A DNA stretch of 64,000 bases from Clostridiales bacterium (GCA_015056415.1 SVGJ01000004.1:44785-108784), one strand, 5' to 3'; counted from the first letter of the stretch, positions 8,867 to 17,043 are shown. The notes: generated by a model from the sequence alone, not told the origin. Program-made: numbers and translations.

Positions 8867-9931
8867 ATGAAAAAGATCGTTCTTACCGGCGGCGGCACGC
8901 TGGGCCACGTTACCCCCCACCTGTCCCTGATCCCCCACCTGCAGGCCGCAGGCTATGAGATCCACTACATCGGCACCGAAAAGGGCATGGAGGCCGAGAA
9001 GATCCGTTCCGTCCCCGGTGTGACCTACCACGCTGTGAAGAGCGGCAAGCTTCGCCGCTATTTCTCCTGGCAGAACTTCACCGATCCCTTCCGTGTGCTG
9101 GCCGGGATGTTCCAGTCTGCCGCGCTGATGGGCAAGATCAAGCCTGACGTAGCCTTCTCCAAGGGCGGTTTTGTGGCGGTACCGGTGGTGTTCGGCGCGT
9201 GGCTCAACCGCATCCCCGTGGTCTGCCACGAAAGCGACCTGACCCCCGGCCTGGCCAACAAACTGTGCAAGCCCTTCGCCAAAAAGATCGCCACCACCTT
9301 CCCCGAGTGCGCCCAAGCCCTGGGCCCCAAGGCCGAGATGACCGGCACCCCCCTGCGCCCCGAGCTGTTCCACGGCAGCCGTGCCAAGGGCCTGAGCCTT
9401 CTGGGCTTTGGCGGCAGCAAGCCCATCCTGCTGATGATGGGCGGCTCATCCGGCGCTCAGGCAGTGAACAAAGCCCTCCGTGAAGCGCTGCCCCAGCTCA
9501 CCCCGCAGTTCGACGTCGCCCACCTGTGCGGCAAAGGCAACCTGGACGAAAGCCTGAATGGCACCCCCGGCTATACGCAGATCGAAATGCTCAGCGCCGA
9601 GCTCCCCGACGCCCTGGCCTGTACCGACCTGGTGCTCTCCCGTGCCGGCAGCAACGCCCTGTGCGAGTTCCAGGCCCTGTGCAAGCCCATGCTGCTGGTC
9701 CCCTATCCCAAGGGCGCCAGCCGCGGCGACCAGATCCTCAACGCCCAGAGCCTGGAAAAGCGCGGCCTGTGCCGTGTGCTGCTCCAGGAGAACATGACCG
9801 CCCAGACCCTCGTGGACGCCCTGCAGCAGACCTGGGCCGACCGTGAGCAGCTTACCGGCGCCCTCAGGGCCGCCCCGCCTGCTGATGGTACCCAGCGTGT
9901 GCTGGAGATGATCGAGGAGGTTCAGCAATAA
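8867..9931 (+). CDS. murG: UDP-N-acetylglucosamine:lipid I N-acetylglucosaminyltransferase MurG
   Basis: Peripheral membrane GT28 glycosyltransferase that adds GlcNAc to lipid I to form lipid II in peptidoglycan synthesis. The 354-residue protein has the N-terminal glycine loop GGGTLGHVTPHL (7-18), the second glycine-rich loop GGSSGAQAVN and the donor-binding SRAGSNALCEF segment. The start at 867 bases into this kilobase block (8867) follows AAAGGGA. It stands alone between a divergent glycosidase operon and a terminator instead of in the usual division and cell-wall cluster, so it may be the only murG or a second copy. Confidence 0.93.
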   Translation: MKKIVLTGGGTLGHVTPHLSLIPHLQAAGYEIHYIGTEKGMEAEKIRSVPGVTYHAVKSGKLRRYFSWQNFTDPFRVLAGMFQSAALMGKIKPDVAFSKGGFVAVPVVFGAWLNRIPVVCHESDLTPGLANKLCKPFAKKIATTFPECAQALGPKAEMTGTPLRPELFHGSRAKGLSLLGFGGSKPILLMMGGSSGAQAVNKALREALPQLTPQFDVAHLCGKGNLDESLNGTPGYTQIEMLSAELPDALACTDLVLSRAGSNALCEFQALCKPMLLVPYPKGASRGDQILNAQSLEKRGLCRVLLQENMTAQTLVDALQQTWADREQLTGALRAAPPADGTQRVLEMIEEVQQ

Positions 9932-9972
9932 AGAAAACCACCGTGTGAAACCCTTCACGCGGTGGTTTTCTT
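9931..9972. terminator. Bidirectional terminator between murG and the GNAT gene
   Basis: Inverted repeat with arms GAAAACCACCG and CGGTGGTTTTC plus an inner GTGAA/TTCAC pairing. It overlaps the final codons of both convergent genes. Confidence 0.85.
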
Positions 9973-10492
9973 ATATTTTCTTTTCCAGGCACACCAGCTG
10001 CACGCCTTCGATGCCATTGAAGCAGCAGGGCACGACGCCCACCTCTTCATAGCCCAGTTTCCTGTACAGGCTGCGGGCAACGGTGTTTCTCGCGTTGGTG
10101 TCCATCCGCAGGAAAGGGCAGTCCTGCGCCATGGCAAATTCCTCATAAAACGCCACGAAGCGCTTGCCAATGCCCCGGCCCTTCAGGCAGGGATCCACCG
10201 CCAGCGTGTGCAGCACCATGACGTTCTCCTCCGCCGCGGGATGCTTCCACGCCGCCAGCGCGTATTCCGCCACCTGCTCCTGGTTGATCCTGGCCGCCGC
10301 CACAACTGCGCCCTGCTCCACAGCCACATACATATCGCCTTGCCGCACCGCATTTGCCGCGGTTTCCTTTGTGGGATAGATCGCTCTGATCCAGCCCGTG
10401 GTGGCAAGGCCCTGCTCCTCCCGGTCGTGGATGGCATGATAGATGGCGGCAATGCCATCAACATCCGCCGCGGTAGCTTTCCGAATGATCAC
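9971..10492 (-). CDS. GNAT family N-acetyltransferase
   Basis: Acetyl-CoA-dependent N-acetyltransferase of unknown substrate, 173 residues. The fold is visible in the acetyl-CoA loop LKGRGIGKRFV and the late NTVARSLYRKLGYEEVG segment. The best start is a GTG at 10492 with weak pairing (CGGAG) upstream. It begins 29 bases after the DUF1836 gene and is probably co-transcribed with it. The C-terminal tail overlaps the terminator shared with murG. Confidence 0.85.
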   Translation of the reverse strand: MIIRKATAADVDGIAAIYHAIHDREEQGLATTGWIRAIYPTKETAANAVRQGDMYVAVEQGAVVAAARINQEQVAEYALAAWKHPAAEENVMVLHTLAVDPCLKGRGIGKRFVAFYEEFAMAQDCPFLRMDTNARNTVARSLYRKLGYEEVGVVPCCFNGIEGVQLVCLEKKI

Positions 10493-10521
10493 TGCAACAC
10501 GCTCCGCTTCTGTTCCATGCT

Positions 10522-11034
10522 TTACGCCTCAGGCGCCTGGGGCTGCTCCGGCGGAGCCTTGTCCTTCAGCCTGTCGTTGACGTAGATCACATTGGCCACC
10601 GCCACGATCACGCTGCGCAGCACGTCCTTGGCCTCGGAATTGGTGGTGCCCAGATAGCTGATGTCCTCCTGCACGCCGAAGATGTAATACAGCAGATTCT
10701 CCAGCTCGGAGCAGAAGTAATCGTAGGCCACCTCCTCGGTATACACACCGTGCATCAGCGTGAACATCCTGGCGATGCTCTCCATGGAGAGGACGTTCTT
10801 GGCCACCGCGATAAAGAACAGATAGGCGATCTGCTCCGCGTCGTACTGCTTTTTCACCGGGCTTTTGATGTAACCCTTTTTCACATAGTTGCTCACCATG
10901 GAGGAAGTGATCTCCATGCAGCCCAGGGGCTCAAGGTACTGATTGATGTATTTGATCGTCTGATCCAGGTACAGGCCCATGTTGGGGATCTCCCTGTACC
11001 GGGGCATACGGAAATCCTCGATGCGGATAGCCAT
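10522..11034 (-). CDS. DUF1836 domain-containing putative regulator
   Basis: Member of the DUF1836 family of Bacillota, 170 residues from the ATG that follows AAAGGAGGCG (MAIRIEDFRMP); an earlier in-frame ATG lacks a site. An N-terminal segment with ITSSMVSNYVKKGYIKSP looks like a MerR/HTH-type DNA-binding start, and the rest is alpha-helical. The family is thought to be regulatory but has no proven target. A strong promoter lies just upstream, divergent from degV, so this protein is a candidate regulator of that region. Confidence 0.8.
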   Translation of the reverse strand: MAIRIEDFRMPRYREIPNMGLYLDQTIKYINQYLEPLGCMEITSSMVSNYVKKGYIKSPVKKQYDAEQIAYLFFIAVAKNVLSMESIARMFTLMHGVYTEEVAYDYFCSELENLLYYIFGVQEDISYLGTTNSEAKDVLRSVIVAVANVIYVNDRLKDKAPPEQPQAPEA

Positions 11035-11059
11035 GGCGTTGCGCCTCCTTTGCTTTACT

Positions 11060-11088
11060 ATTATAAAGCAGGAGCAAAAAAACGTCAA
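11060..11088 (-). promoter_or_regulatory. Promoter of the DUF1836/GNAT operon
   Basis: Minus strand: TTGACG (11083-11088), 17-bp spacer, TATAAT (11060-11065). Confidence 0.8.
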
Positions 11089-11128
11089 TGCAGTTTGTGA
11101 ATATTCCGTAACAAGCGCACATCATGCC

Positions 11129-11157
11129 TTGACAGGTTTCTGAAAAGCTGTTATAGT
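11129..11157 (+). promoter_or_regulatory. Promoter of degV
   Basis: TTGACA (11129-11134), 17-bp spacer, TATAGT (11152-11157), a near-consensus sigma-A promoter 60 bases before the degV start. Confidence 0.85.
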
Positions 11158-11168
11158 CAAACCAGTTC

Positions 11169-11189
11169 ATCGGTTTCTCGAAAACCGAT
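11169..11189 (+). promoter_or_regulatory. Perfect palindrome downstream of the degV promoter
   Basis: Arms ATCGGTTT and AAACCGAT around CTCGA, starting about five bases after the expected transcription start. It could be an operator or a 5' mRNA hairpin; it is too short of Ts to be a terminator. Confidence 0.5.
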
Positions 11190-11218
11190 AGATTCCCTCA
11201 CATAAGAAGGCGTTACGC

Positions 11219-12046
11219 ATGGCATTCAAGATCGTCGCTGATTCCTCCGCTGACCTGCTCAGCTTCTCCGGTGTGGATTTCGCCTCCGTCCCGTTGACCA
11301 TTATGGCTGGCGAGCGCACCTTTGTGGACGACGCCGCGCTGGATCCCCGCGAAATGCTGGATTATCTGGCCACCTACAAAGGCCGCAGCACCACCGCCTG
11401 CCCCAACCCCGACGCATGGCGCGAAGCCTTCGGCGAGGCGGACGAGGTGGTGTGCGTCACCATCACCAGCAACCTGAGCGGCTCCTGCAATGCCGCCATG
11501 ATCGCCAGGGAGGATTATCTGCGCCTCCATCCCGACCGCAAGGTTCTGGTGGTGGATTCGCTTTCCACCGGCCCGGAGATGGTGCTGCTGATCGAGCAGA
11601 TCGCCGAGTGGCATCAGGCCGGCTACACCTTCGAGGCCATCGAGCGTGAGATCGCCGGATATCATAAGACCACCCACCTGACCTTCGCCCTGGAAAGCCT
11701 GCGCAGCCTGGTCAACAATGGCCGCGTGAGTCCCGCTGTGGCCGCCCTGGCCGGCCTGCTGAACATCCGCATCGTGGGCATCGCCAGCGATGTGGGCACC
11801 CTGCAGCCCGTCAGTAAATGCCGCGGCGAAAAGCGCACCCAGCAGGGTCTTATCAACGTGATGAAGGATCACGGCTTCAAGGGCGGCAAGGTCCGCATCG
11901 CCCATAACAACCCCGCCCTGACCGAGATCATGACCGGCCTCATCCGCGAGGTCGCCCCCACCGCCGACATTCAGTCCTATCAGGCTCGCGGCCTGGTGAG
12001 CTTCTATGCCGAGGACGGCGGTATCCTGATCGGTTATGAAGGCTGA
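11219..12046 (+). CDS. degV: DegV family fatty-acid-binding protein
   Basis: DegV/FakB family protein, 275 residues. These proteins bind a fatty acid and, in FakAB systems, present it to the FakA kinase for phosphorylation and entry into phospholipids. Visible features are the N-terminal IVADSSADL strand, the ITSNLSGSCNAA loop with the conserved Thr/Ser that contacts the carboxylate, and VVDSLSTGPE. The ATG follows AAGAAGG. It is monocistronic, between a near-consensus promoter and a perfect terminator. No fakA kinase gene is nearby. Confidence 0.9.
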   Translation: MAFKIVADSSADLLSFSGVDFASVPLTIMAGERTFVDDAALDPREMLDYLATYKGRSTTACPNPDAWREAFGEADEVVCVTITSNLSGSCNAAMIAREDYLRLHPDRKVLVVDSLSTGPEMVLLIEQIAEWHQAGYTFEAIEREIAGYHKTTHLTFALESLRSLVNNGRVSPAVAALAGLLNIRIVGIASDVGTLQPVSKCRGEKRTQQGLINVMKDHGFKGGKVRIAHNNPALTEIMTGLIREVAPTADIQSYQARGLVSFYAEDGGILIGYEG

Positions 12047-12082
12047 ATAACGCCGTGCGCAGCGTTGCGCATATATATCAAG

Positions 12083-12113
12083 AAACGCCAGACTGAAGTT
12101 CAGTCTGGCGTTT
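12083..12113. terminator. Bidirectional terminator between degV and the CPBP gene
   Basis: Perfect inverted repeat with arms AAACGCCAGACTGAA and TTCAGTCTGGCGTTT. It separates convergent genes. Confidence 0.85.
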
Positions 12114-12142
12114 CGCGCCGCAGGGCAGGAAATATCCATCAC

Positions 12143-13033
12143 TCATTCGCTTTTCTTCTTTACGCAAATGATGACGGCCACAATGATCATGGGGATCATA
12201 CTGATGATACCAATAAACGCCGGGCCGAGGATCGACATCTGTGCATATTCGGGTTTTGCCAGATACGCAAAGATGGTAAATGCATTGATGGCGCCATGCA
12301 TCAGAGAGGGCAGCCAGATCGTCGCTGTCTTTTCGTATACATGATCCAGCAGAATACCCATCATAACAGTGCAAATACAGAATACGATCAGCCCGAGCAC
12401 CGGAGCGCCAATATATTCTTTGCCATACTCATAGCCGGCCAGGATCATAACCGGCCAGTGCCAGGCGCCCCAGATCGCACCACCCACGATGCGGCCCCTG
12501 GTAATGCCCAGCTTTTCCTTCAGATAGGGATACATAACGCCTCTCCAGCCGACCTCTTCCCCCAGGGCGGCAAACATATTGATAAATGGCACAAAGGTAA
12601 CCGCCTGGATGCTGCTGATCAACAGATACATCGGCATCGTTAAGCCTTGCGCTTCAAACTGTTCCAAAGCGCCGGCCTCTTCCATCAGGCCGTAGAGGGT
12701 CGAGTATTCAGCATCAAACGCGCCGGGAAAAACAGCGAAAAACAAAACGCCGCCAATGATGCTGAGCACAGCCGGCATCCACAGCGCAAAGAACACATAT
12801 CGCACTTTACCTTTCAAGCGCGGCGCCCATCCCATGCCCTTCAGCGGGATCCGGGCGATGAACACACCCAGGAAAGGCATATACATCGTAATCGCCATAA
12901 CAATGGTAAAGGCTATTTGATTTCCATTGTTGCTGAAAACACTGGCGATGATCTCCAGGATCCAGGCCAGGCCAAATGCCACGATCATGTATTTCGTAAA
13001 TTGCTTTCTGCTCATTTTTGTGTTTTCCATCAT
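12143..13033 (-). CDS. CPBP family intramembrane metalloprotease
   Basis: Polytopic CAAX-protease/bacteriocin-processing (CPBP, Abi) family protein, 296 residues from the ATG that follows AGAGAGGTCG (MMENTKMSRK). The glutamate motif EEVGWRG and the downstream histidine motif GAIWGAWHWP, which form the intramembrane active site, are both present among about eight hydrophobic segments. Substrates in bacteria are mostly unknown; some members give bacteriocin immunity. No bacteriocin gene is seen nearby. The AT-richer codon use and the inverted repeat upstream set it apart from its neighbours and may mark a transferred gene. Confidence 0.88.
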   Translation of the reverse strand: MMENTKMSRKQFTKYMIVAFGLAWILEIIASVFSNNGNQIAFTIVMAITMYMPFLGVFIARIPLKGMGWAPRLKGKVRYVFFALWMPAVLSIIGGVLFFAVFPGAFDAEYSTLYGLMEEAGALEQFEAQGLTMPMYLLISSIQAVTFVPFINMFAALGEEVGWRGVMYPYLKEKLGITRGRIVGGAIWGAWHWPVMILAGYEYGKEYIGAPVLGLIVFCICTVMMGILLDHVYEKTATIWLPSLMHGAINAFTIFAYLAKPEYAQMSILGPAFIGIISMIPMIIVAVIICVKKKSE

Positions 13034-13127
13034 CCGTCGACCTCTCTTCTCTGAATATCTGGACTCCTGTTTTTTTCGGAGCCAGGGCGAGTTGTCCCGC
13101 CTCCTTTCAAGGGCCATAGTAGCACAT

Positions 13128-13162
13128 AACGTAGCGTGACAAGCAATACATCACGCTGCGTT
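13128..13162 (-). promoter_or_regulatory. Inverted repeat and possible long-spacer promoter upstream of the CPBP gene
   Basis: Twelve-base arms AACGTAGCGTGA and TCACGCTGCGTT (one mismatch) around 11 bases. Read on the minus strand, TTGCTT and TACTAT flank a 19-bp spacer that contains one arm. That layout resembles MerR-controlled promoters, but no regulator gene is adjacent. Confidence 0.35.
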
Positions 13163-13190
13163 ATTTTATGAATAGCGGATATTTATTTCT

Positions 13191-13225
13191 AAAAAAGCCG
13201 CGCCGAACAAAACGACGCGGTTTTT
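13191..13225 (-). terminator. Terminator of deoC
   Basis: Read on the minus strand, a stem with AAAACCGCG/CGCGGC-TTTT arms followed by a run of six T, 46 bases past the deoC stop. Confidence 0.7.
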
Positions 13226-13270
13226 CCTGTGTATATGAACGCCTCCAATGGTGCGCAGCGTTCTTTGCGC

Positions 13271-14002
13271 TTAGTAGCCGCCTTCCATTTCCTTGATGGC
13301 TTCAGCCTCCACCAGCTTGCCCTCGGCATAGCGGGCTTCCGCCTCTTCCATGATCTTGGCAGTGGCGGAAACGCCGCAGCGGCTGGCGCCCACCGCGCGG
13401 GCGGAAAGCACCGTGTCCAGGTCGCGAATGCCGCCGGAGCCCTTCACCCGCACATTGGCAGAAACCGCGGCGCGCATGAGCTTCAGGTCGTCGATGGTGC
13501 AGCCCTTGCTGCCATAGCCCGTGGAGGTCTTCACAAAATCAGCCCCGGCCTCTTCGCTCAGGCGGCAGGCGATCTTCTTCTGCTCGTCGGTAAGGTAGCA
13601 GGTCTCCAGGATCACCTTCACGATGGCGCCGTTTTCGTGGGCCAGATCGGCGATCTGCCTGATCTCATTGCCGACGTAATCGTGATCGCCATGGATCATC
13701 TTGCCGATGTTCAGCACCATGTCCAGCTCCTGGCAGCCCTCCTCCAGGGCCAGCTTGGCCTCGGCCACCTTGATGGCGGTCTCGTGGCTGCCGTGGGGGA
13801 AGCCGATCACCGTGCACACCTTCACATCGCTGCCCCTCAGCATTTCAGCCAGGATCGGCACATCACAGGGGCGGGCGCACACGCTGGCGCAGTCATACTT
13901 CAGGGCCAGCTCGCAGCCCTTGCGGATGTCCTCTTCCGTCAGAAAGGGCTGCAGGGTGGAGTGATCCAGCATTTTAGCAATATCATGAGGCGTAATGGAC
14001 AT
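13271..14002 (-). CDS. deoC: Deoxyribose-phosphate aldolase
   Basis: Class I aldolase that splits 2-deoxyribose 5-phosphate into glyceraldehyde 3-phosphate and acetaldehyde in deoxynucleoside catabolism. The start chosen follows GAAGGAGGTC and gives 243 residues (MSITPHDIAKMLDHS). The Schiff-base lysine lies in DFVKTSTGYGSKG, with the phosphate-binding GSGGIRD loop after it and the TVIGFPHGSH segment in the middle. Length is normal. It is monocistronic; the usual partners (deoB, pdp, tdk) are not adjacent. Confidence 0.95.
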   Translation of the reverse strand: MSITPHDIAKMLDHSTLQPFLTEEDIRKGCELALKYDCASVCARPCDVPILAEMLRGSDVKVCTVIGFPHGSHETAIKVAEAKLALEEGCQELDMVLNIGKMIHGDHDYVGNEIRQIADLAHENGAIVKVILETCYLTDEQKKIACRLSEEAGADFVKTSTGYGSKGCTIDDLKLMRAAVSANVRVKGSGGIRDLDTVLSARAVGASRCGVSATAKIMEEAEARYAEGKLVEAEAIKEMEGGY

Positions 14003-14088
14003 GGGATGACCTCCTTCAAAACACACTGTACTTTGAAGATTCTCTCCCTCGCACGCAAATTCCTGCTTTTCTGTTTCTTGATGATAAT

Positions 14089-14105
14089 TTATTGATTTTC
14101 GATAA
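14089..14105. promoter_or_regulatory. Dyad upstream of the DUF2975/HTH pair
   Basis: TTATTGA-TTT-TCGATAA, an imperfect palindrome (one mismatch) eight bases before the -35 box of the operon. It is a candidate binding site for the HTH protein encoded by the second gene. Confidence 0.4.
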
Positions 14106-14112
14106 ATTTATG

Positions 14113-14141
14113 TTGACAAACGAGAATTGATGTGTTATATT
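14113..14141 (+). promoter_or_regulatory. Promoter of the DUF2975/HTH operon
   Basis: TTGACA (14113-14118), 17-bp spacer, TATATT (14136-14141). Strong sigma-A match, 20 bases from the start codon. Confidence 0.85.
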
Positions 14142-14160
14142 GTGCCCGAGGTGATAATTC

Positions 14161-14658
14161 ATGAGCAAACGCATGAACCTGGTTTTTACCCTGCTGCAGA
14201 TCATCGCTGTGGTGATCGCCATCTGCGGTACCCTTGCCGCGGTGTATCTGGGCATCATTGGCGTCACAGGCATCATCCTCTTCCTGGAAATGAAAGACTA
14301 CGGGTTCCTGGCTTATTCCGTCTTTGCCCTGCTCACGGTGGTCGCCATGGCGGTTTTCTCCTATGGAGCGCTGTTTTTCTTTTTCACCCTGTGCCAGCGG
14401 CTGAAGCATGCCACCGCCTTCACCCCTGCCAATGAGAAAGGCATGCACCGCATTGCCGTGTGCTGCGGCCTGTGCGGACTGATCCTGTTCCAGGCCCTGG
14501 CGGTGACGCTGCTTTACGGCGGCTTTGCCCTGTTCTTCCTGGAGCTGCTTGCGCTTTTGATCGCCGCGTACCTGGCCATCGGCCTGGTAGCTTACGCGCT
14601 GGAGCTTCTGCTGCACCGCGCCACCGCCATCCAGCAGGAAAACGACCTGACCATATGA
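14161..14658 (+). CDS. DUF2975 family membrane protein
   Basis: Four-helix membrane protein of the DUF2975 family, 165 residues. Hydrophobic segments lie near residues 8-40, 48-78, 98-122 and 124-150. The family motif between helices 2 and 3 is present as CQRLKHATAFTPANEKG. The ATG follows GAGGTGA. Its only clear partner is the small HTH regulator 10 bases downstream, the usual DUF2975/YozG-like pairing. No function is proven; a membrane sensor working with the regulator is a reasonable guess. Confidence 0.85.
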   Translation: MSKRMNLVFTLLQIIAVVIAICGTLAAVYLGIIGVTGIILFLEMKDYGFLAYSVFALLTVVAMAVFSYGALFFFFTLCQRLKHATAFTPANEKGMHRIAVCCGLCGLILFQALAVTLLYGGFALFFLELLALLIAAYLAIGLVAYALELLLHRATAIQQENDLTI

Positions 14659-14667
14659 GGTGATAAA

Positions 14668-14877
14668 ATGATCCGCATCGATCTCGACGTCATGCTGGCC
14701 CGCCGTAAAATGAGTCTGACCGAGCTTTCGCAGAAGGTGGGCATCACCATGGCCAACCTTTCCATCCTGAAGACCGGCAAGGCCAAAGCCGTGCGTTTTG
14801 CCACGCTGGACGCCATCTGCCGCGCGCTGGACTGCCAGCCCGGGGATATCCTCATCTTCGAGGATGAAACGACCTGA
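14668..14877 (+). CDS. Small Cro/C1-type HTH regulator (YozG-like)
   Basis: Compact 69-residue DNA-binding protein made of little more than one helix-turn-helix: MLARRKMSLTELSQKVGIT, then LSILKTGKAKAVRF as recognition region, and an end with CQPGDILIFEDE, typical of the YozG/XRE subfamily. It starts after GAGGTGAT, overlapping the DUF2975 stop region, so the two are translated together. It probably represses its own operon at the dyad upstream. Confidence 0.88.
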   Translation: MIRIDLDVMLARRKMSLTELSQKVGITMANLSILKTGKAKAVRFATLDAICRALDCQPGDILIFEDETT

Positions 14878-14889
14878 CCCATATGCAAG

Positions 14890-14917
14890 CCGCCCGGTCT
14901 CACACGAGGCCGGGCGG
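14890..14917. repeat. 28-bp hairpin, copy 1 (flanks the XRE gene)
   Basis: CCGCCCGG and CCGGGCGG arms around TCTCACACGAGG, 12 bases after the HTH gene. It is almost identical, loop included, to the hairpin at 16190-16217. It probably ends transcription although the T-run is weak. Confidence 0.8.
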
Positions 14918-15022
14918 TTCAATCATCGGTTGGATTTGAAACAACAGATTGATCATTGCTTCTCCGCGAATCTATGCTACGATAAAAGCACACCGGTGAT
15001 CATCATTCAAGGAGGAGCATCC

Positions 15023-16186
15023 ATGCAACTTGATTTAGGCACAAAGATCCGCAACCTTCGCCGCCGTGACAGCCGAACGCAGGAGGTGCTGGCCGAGGCC
15101 CTGGGCGTGACCTCTCAGGCCGTATCCCGCTGGGAGTCCGGCGGAAGCTATCCCGACATGAATCTGATCCCCTCCATCGCAAACTACTTCAACGTAACCA
15201 TCGACGAGCTTTTCGGCTACACCGGCACCCATGATAATAAAGCCGAAATGCTGATGAAGCGCGTCAACGAAATGATGAGCCAGAACAATGGGCGTGACGT
15301 CTGCACGGACGAGTGCATCCTCCTTGCCCGGCAAGCAATGGTGGAATTCCCCGGTAACGGAAAGGTCATGCTATGCCTTGCATCAGCCTTGTATCAGGCT
15401 GGATATGTTCGCCACGGCGAGCATCACCTGACCGACGATGAGGGATACAGCGTGTATGACGCCAAACGACATCGAACCTATGCGGAATGGAAGGAGGCCA
15501 TCCCGCTTTATGAAAAGGCGCTGAATATCCTGAATGACACGGAGCTCAGCCGGCTTGCCGTCAGGGAGCTTTCGCAGCTTTACGTCAATACAGGCGCATA
15601 TGAAAAGGCCCTTGCGTTGGCAGAATCCGCTCCTGATCTCTGGGGCTGCTGTGAATTTCTGCGTATCCGGGCCTGTGACGGCAAAGAGCAGGCAAAGGCT
15701 TACAGCGAAGCACTGCTGAAGACTATTCGCGCCTGTACCGAACTGATCGTCAATGAAACGCTTTTGCTCCACCAGCATATGACGCCGGCCCAGAAGTCTC
15801 ACGTCATTCAAAGCGCCATCGGGCTATTCTCTCTCATATGCTCCGATGGCAATATGGGTGAGCATCATGCCTGGATCGGCAAGTTGTATATGCTTCTTTC
15901 CGCCTACCTGTGGCAGGATGGTCAGCACGATGAGGCCTTTGCCTCACTGGATAACACCCTGGAACATTTCAAAGCCTATGAAGCGTTAAGCGAGAAAGGG
16001 AAGTGTTCCTTCACGGCTCCCCTGGTTCAGCTGGCAAGAAGCACCTTCCCCCGCATAGAAGTATCCCTTACCGCAAACCTCCCGGAGGATTGGCCATGGT
16101 GGAACTTCCCGGAAGCAGCGTCCGTCAAAGCGGAAATGTCCGCCGATCCCCGCTGGCATGCTTGGTCAGCCAAAGCCAGGTCATAA
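15023..16186 (+). CDS. XRE family transcriptional regulator with a helical sensor domain
   Basis: 387-residue protein starting at the ATG after AAGGAGGAG. Residues 5-60 are a typical HTH_3 domain (GVTSQAVSRWESGGSYPD). The long C-terminal part is alpha-helical, with TPR-like stretches such as AIPLYEKALNILND, AYEKALALAESAP and HDEAFASLDNTLEHF. The architecture suits a regulator that senses a peptide or protein partner. No target operon is obvious; both sides are bounded by near-identical hairpins, so it forms its own transcription unit. Confidence 0.85.
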   Translation: MQLDLGTKIRNLRRRDSRTQEVLAEALGVTSQAVSRWESGGSYPDMNLIPSIANYFNVTIDELFGYTGTHDNKAEMLMKRVNEMMSQNNGRDVCTDECILLARQAMVEFPGNGKVMLCLASALYQAGYVRHGEHHLTDDEGYSVYDAKRHRTYAEWKEAIPLYEKALNILNDTELSRLAVRELSQLYVNTGAYEKALALAESAPDLWGCCEFLRIRACDGKEQAKAYSEALLKTIRACTELIVNETLLLHQHMTPAQKSHVIQSAIGLFSLICSDGNMGEHHAWIGKLYMLLSAYLWQDGQHDEAFASLDNTLEHFKAYEALSEKGKCSFTAPLVQLARSTFPRIEVSLTANLPEDWPWWNFPEAASVKAEMSADPRWHAWSAKARS

Positions 16187-16189
16187 ACA

Positions 16190-16217
16190 CCGCCCGGTCT
16201 CACTCGAGGCCGGGCGG
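16190..16217. repeat. 28-bp hairpin, copy 2 (flanks the XRE gene)
   Basis: Same hairpin as at 14890-14917 with one loop difference (TCTCACTCGAGG). It lies four bases after the XRE stop and 17 before the end of the convergent methyltransferase gene. Confidence 0.8.
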
Positions 16218-16233
16218 CTTGCGTATATCCATT

Positions 16234-17043
16234 TCATCCGCGTATGCCCACATAGACAGCATGTCCGCAGGTCTCCACGATTTCCTTGCGGGAAGCCGTT
16301 TCCTCGATCAGGTCATAGATCTTCTCCCGCATGGCAGGATCGTCAATAGCCATGATCCTTTCCTCCCGCTCATAGGCAAATCCCCGCACCGAGCGGAGCG
16401 CCACTTTTTCAAAGCCATGCCCGTGGAACAACGCTTCCATTTCGCTGCTCTCGGCGTAATAACCCTCCTGGAAGCCGCGCTCCACCAGGTTCACAAACCG
16501 GCCGGAGGCAAACACATCCGTCAGGTTATCGATATTCACCTGTTTCTGATCCCAGACATACCTGTCCACAATGGCGATGCTGCCAGCAAGACGTGGGATG
16601 AACGCCGCCAGTACAAGGCCCTGTGGCTTCAGCACCCGATGGATCTCACGGACAGCCCTCTCCCGTTCTGCCGCATCCGTCAGGTGATAGAAGGGGCCAA
16701 AGGCAAGCACCACATCAAAGAAGCCGTCTCCATAAGCGGAAAGATCGGTGGCGTTCACCACATCGCAGCCCCGCAGCAGCTTGCCTGTATCCTTCGCCCT
16801 GGCCCGGCGGATCAGTTCATCGGAAAGGTCGGCCAGGTACACATCATACCCCTGGGCTGCCAGGGCAAAACTGTAAACGCCCGTCGCTCCGCCCAGATCA
16901 AGAACGCGTCCGCTTCCCGGCAGGTGCCTGCGAAGGATCCGAATCGTCATTTCATATTCCATTTGGCCGCTGGCGTCCATCTTCAGGCGGTTCTCCTCGT
17001 CGAAGCGGCTGTAGTACGCCCTGATCCTATCAAAGTTCGTCAT
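16234..17043 (-). CDS. Class I SAM-dependent methyltransferase
   Basis: 269-residue methyltransferase of unknown substrate. The SAM-binding motif I is VLDLGGATGVYSF, followed by the acidic end of strand 2 (VYLADLS) and VVLAFGPFYHL as motif IV region. The ATG at 17043 has AGGAG eight bases ahead; the ATG two codons earlier is too close to that site. It is the last gene of a three-gene operon, 12 bases behind the DNA methyltransferase. Confidence 0.85.
   Translation of the reverse strand: MTNFDRIRAYYSRFDEENRLKMDASGQMEYEMTIRILRRHLPGSGRVLDLGGATGVYSFALAAQGYDVYLADLSDELIRRARAKDTGKLLRGCDVVNATDLSAYGDGFFDVVLAFGPFYHLTDAAERERAVREIHRVLKPQGLVLAAFIPRLAGSIAIVDRYVWDQKQVNIDNLTDVFASGRFVNLVERGFQEGYYAESSEMEALFHGHGFEKVALRSVRGFAYEREERIMAIDDPAMREKIYDLIEETASRKEIVETCGHAVYVGIRG

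Noticed and set aside
14161..14877. DUF2975/HTH pair as a toxin-antitoxin system
   Set aside because: The membrane protein belongs to a known family paired with a regulator; nothing suggests toxicity.
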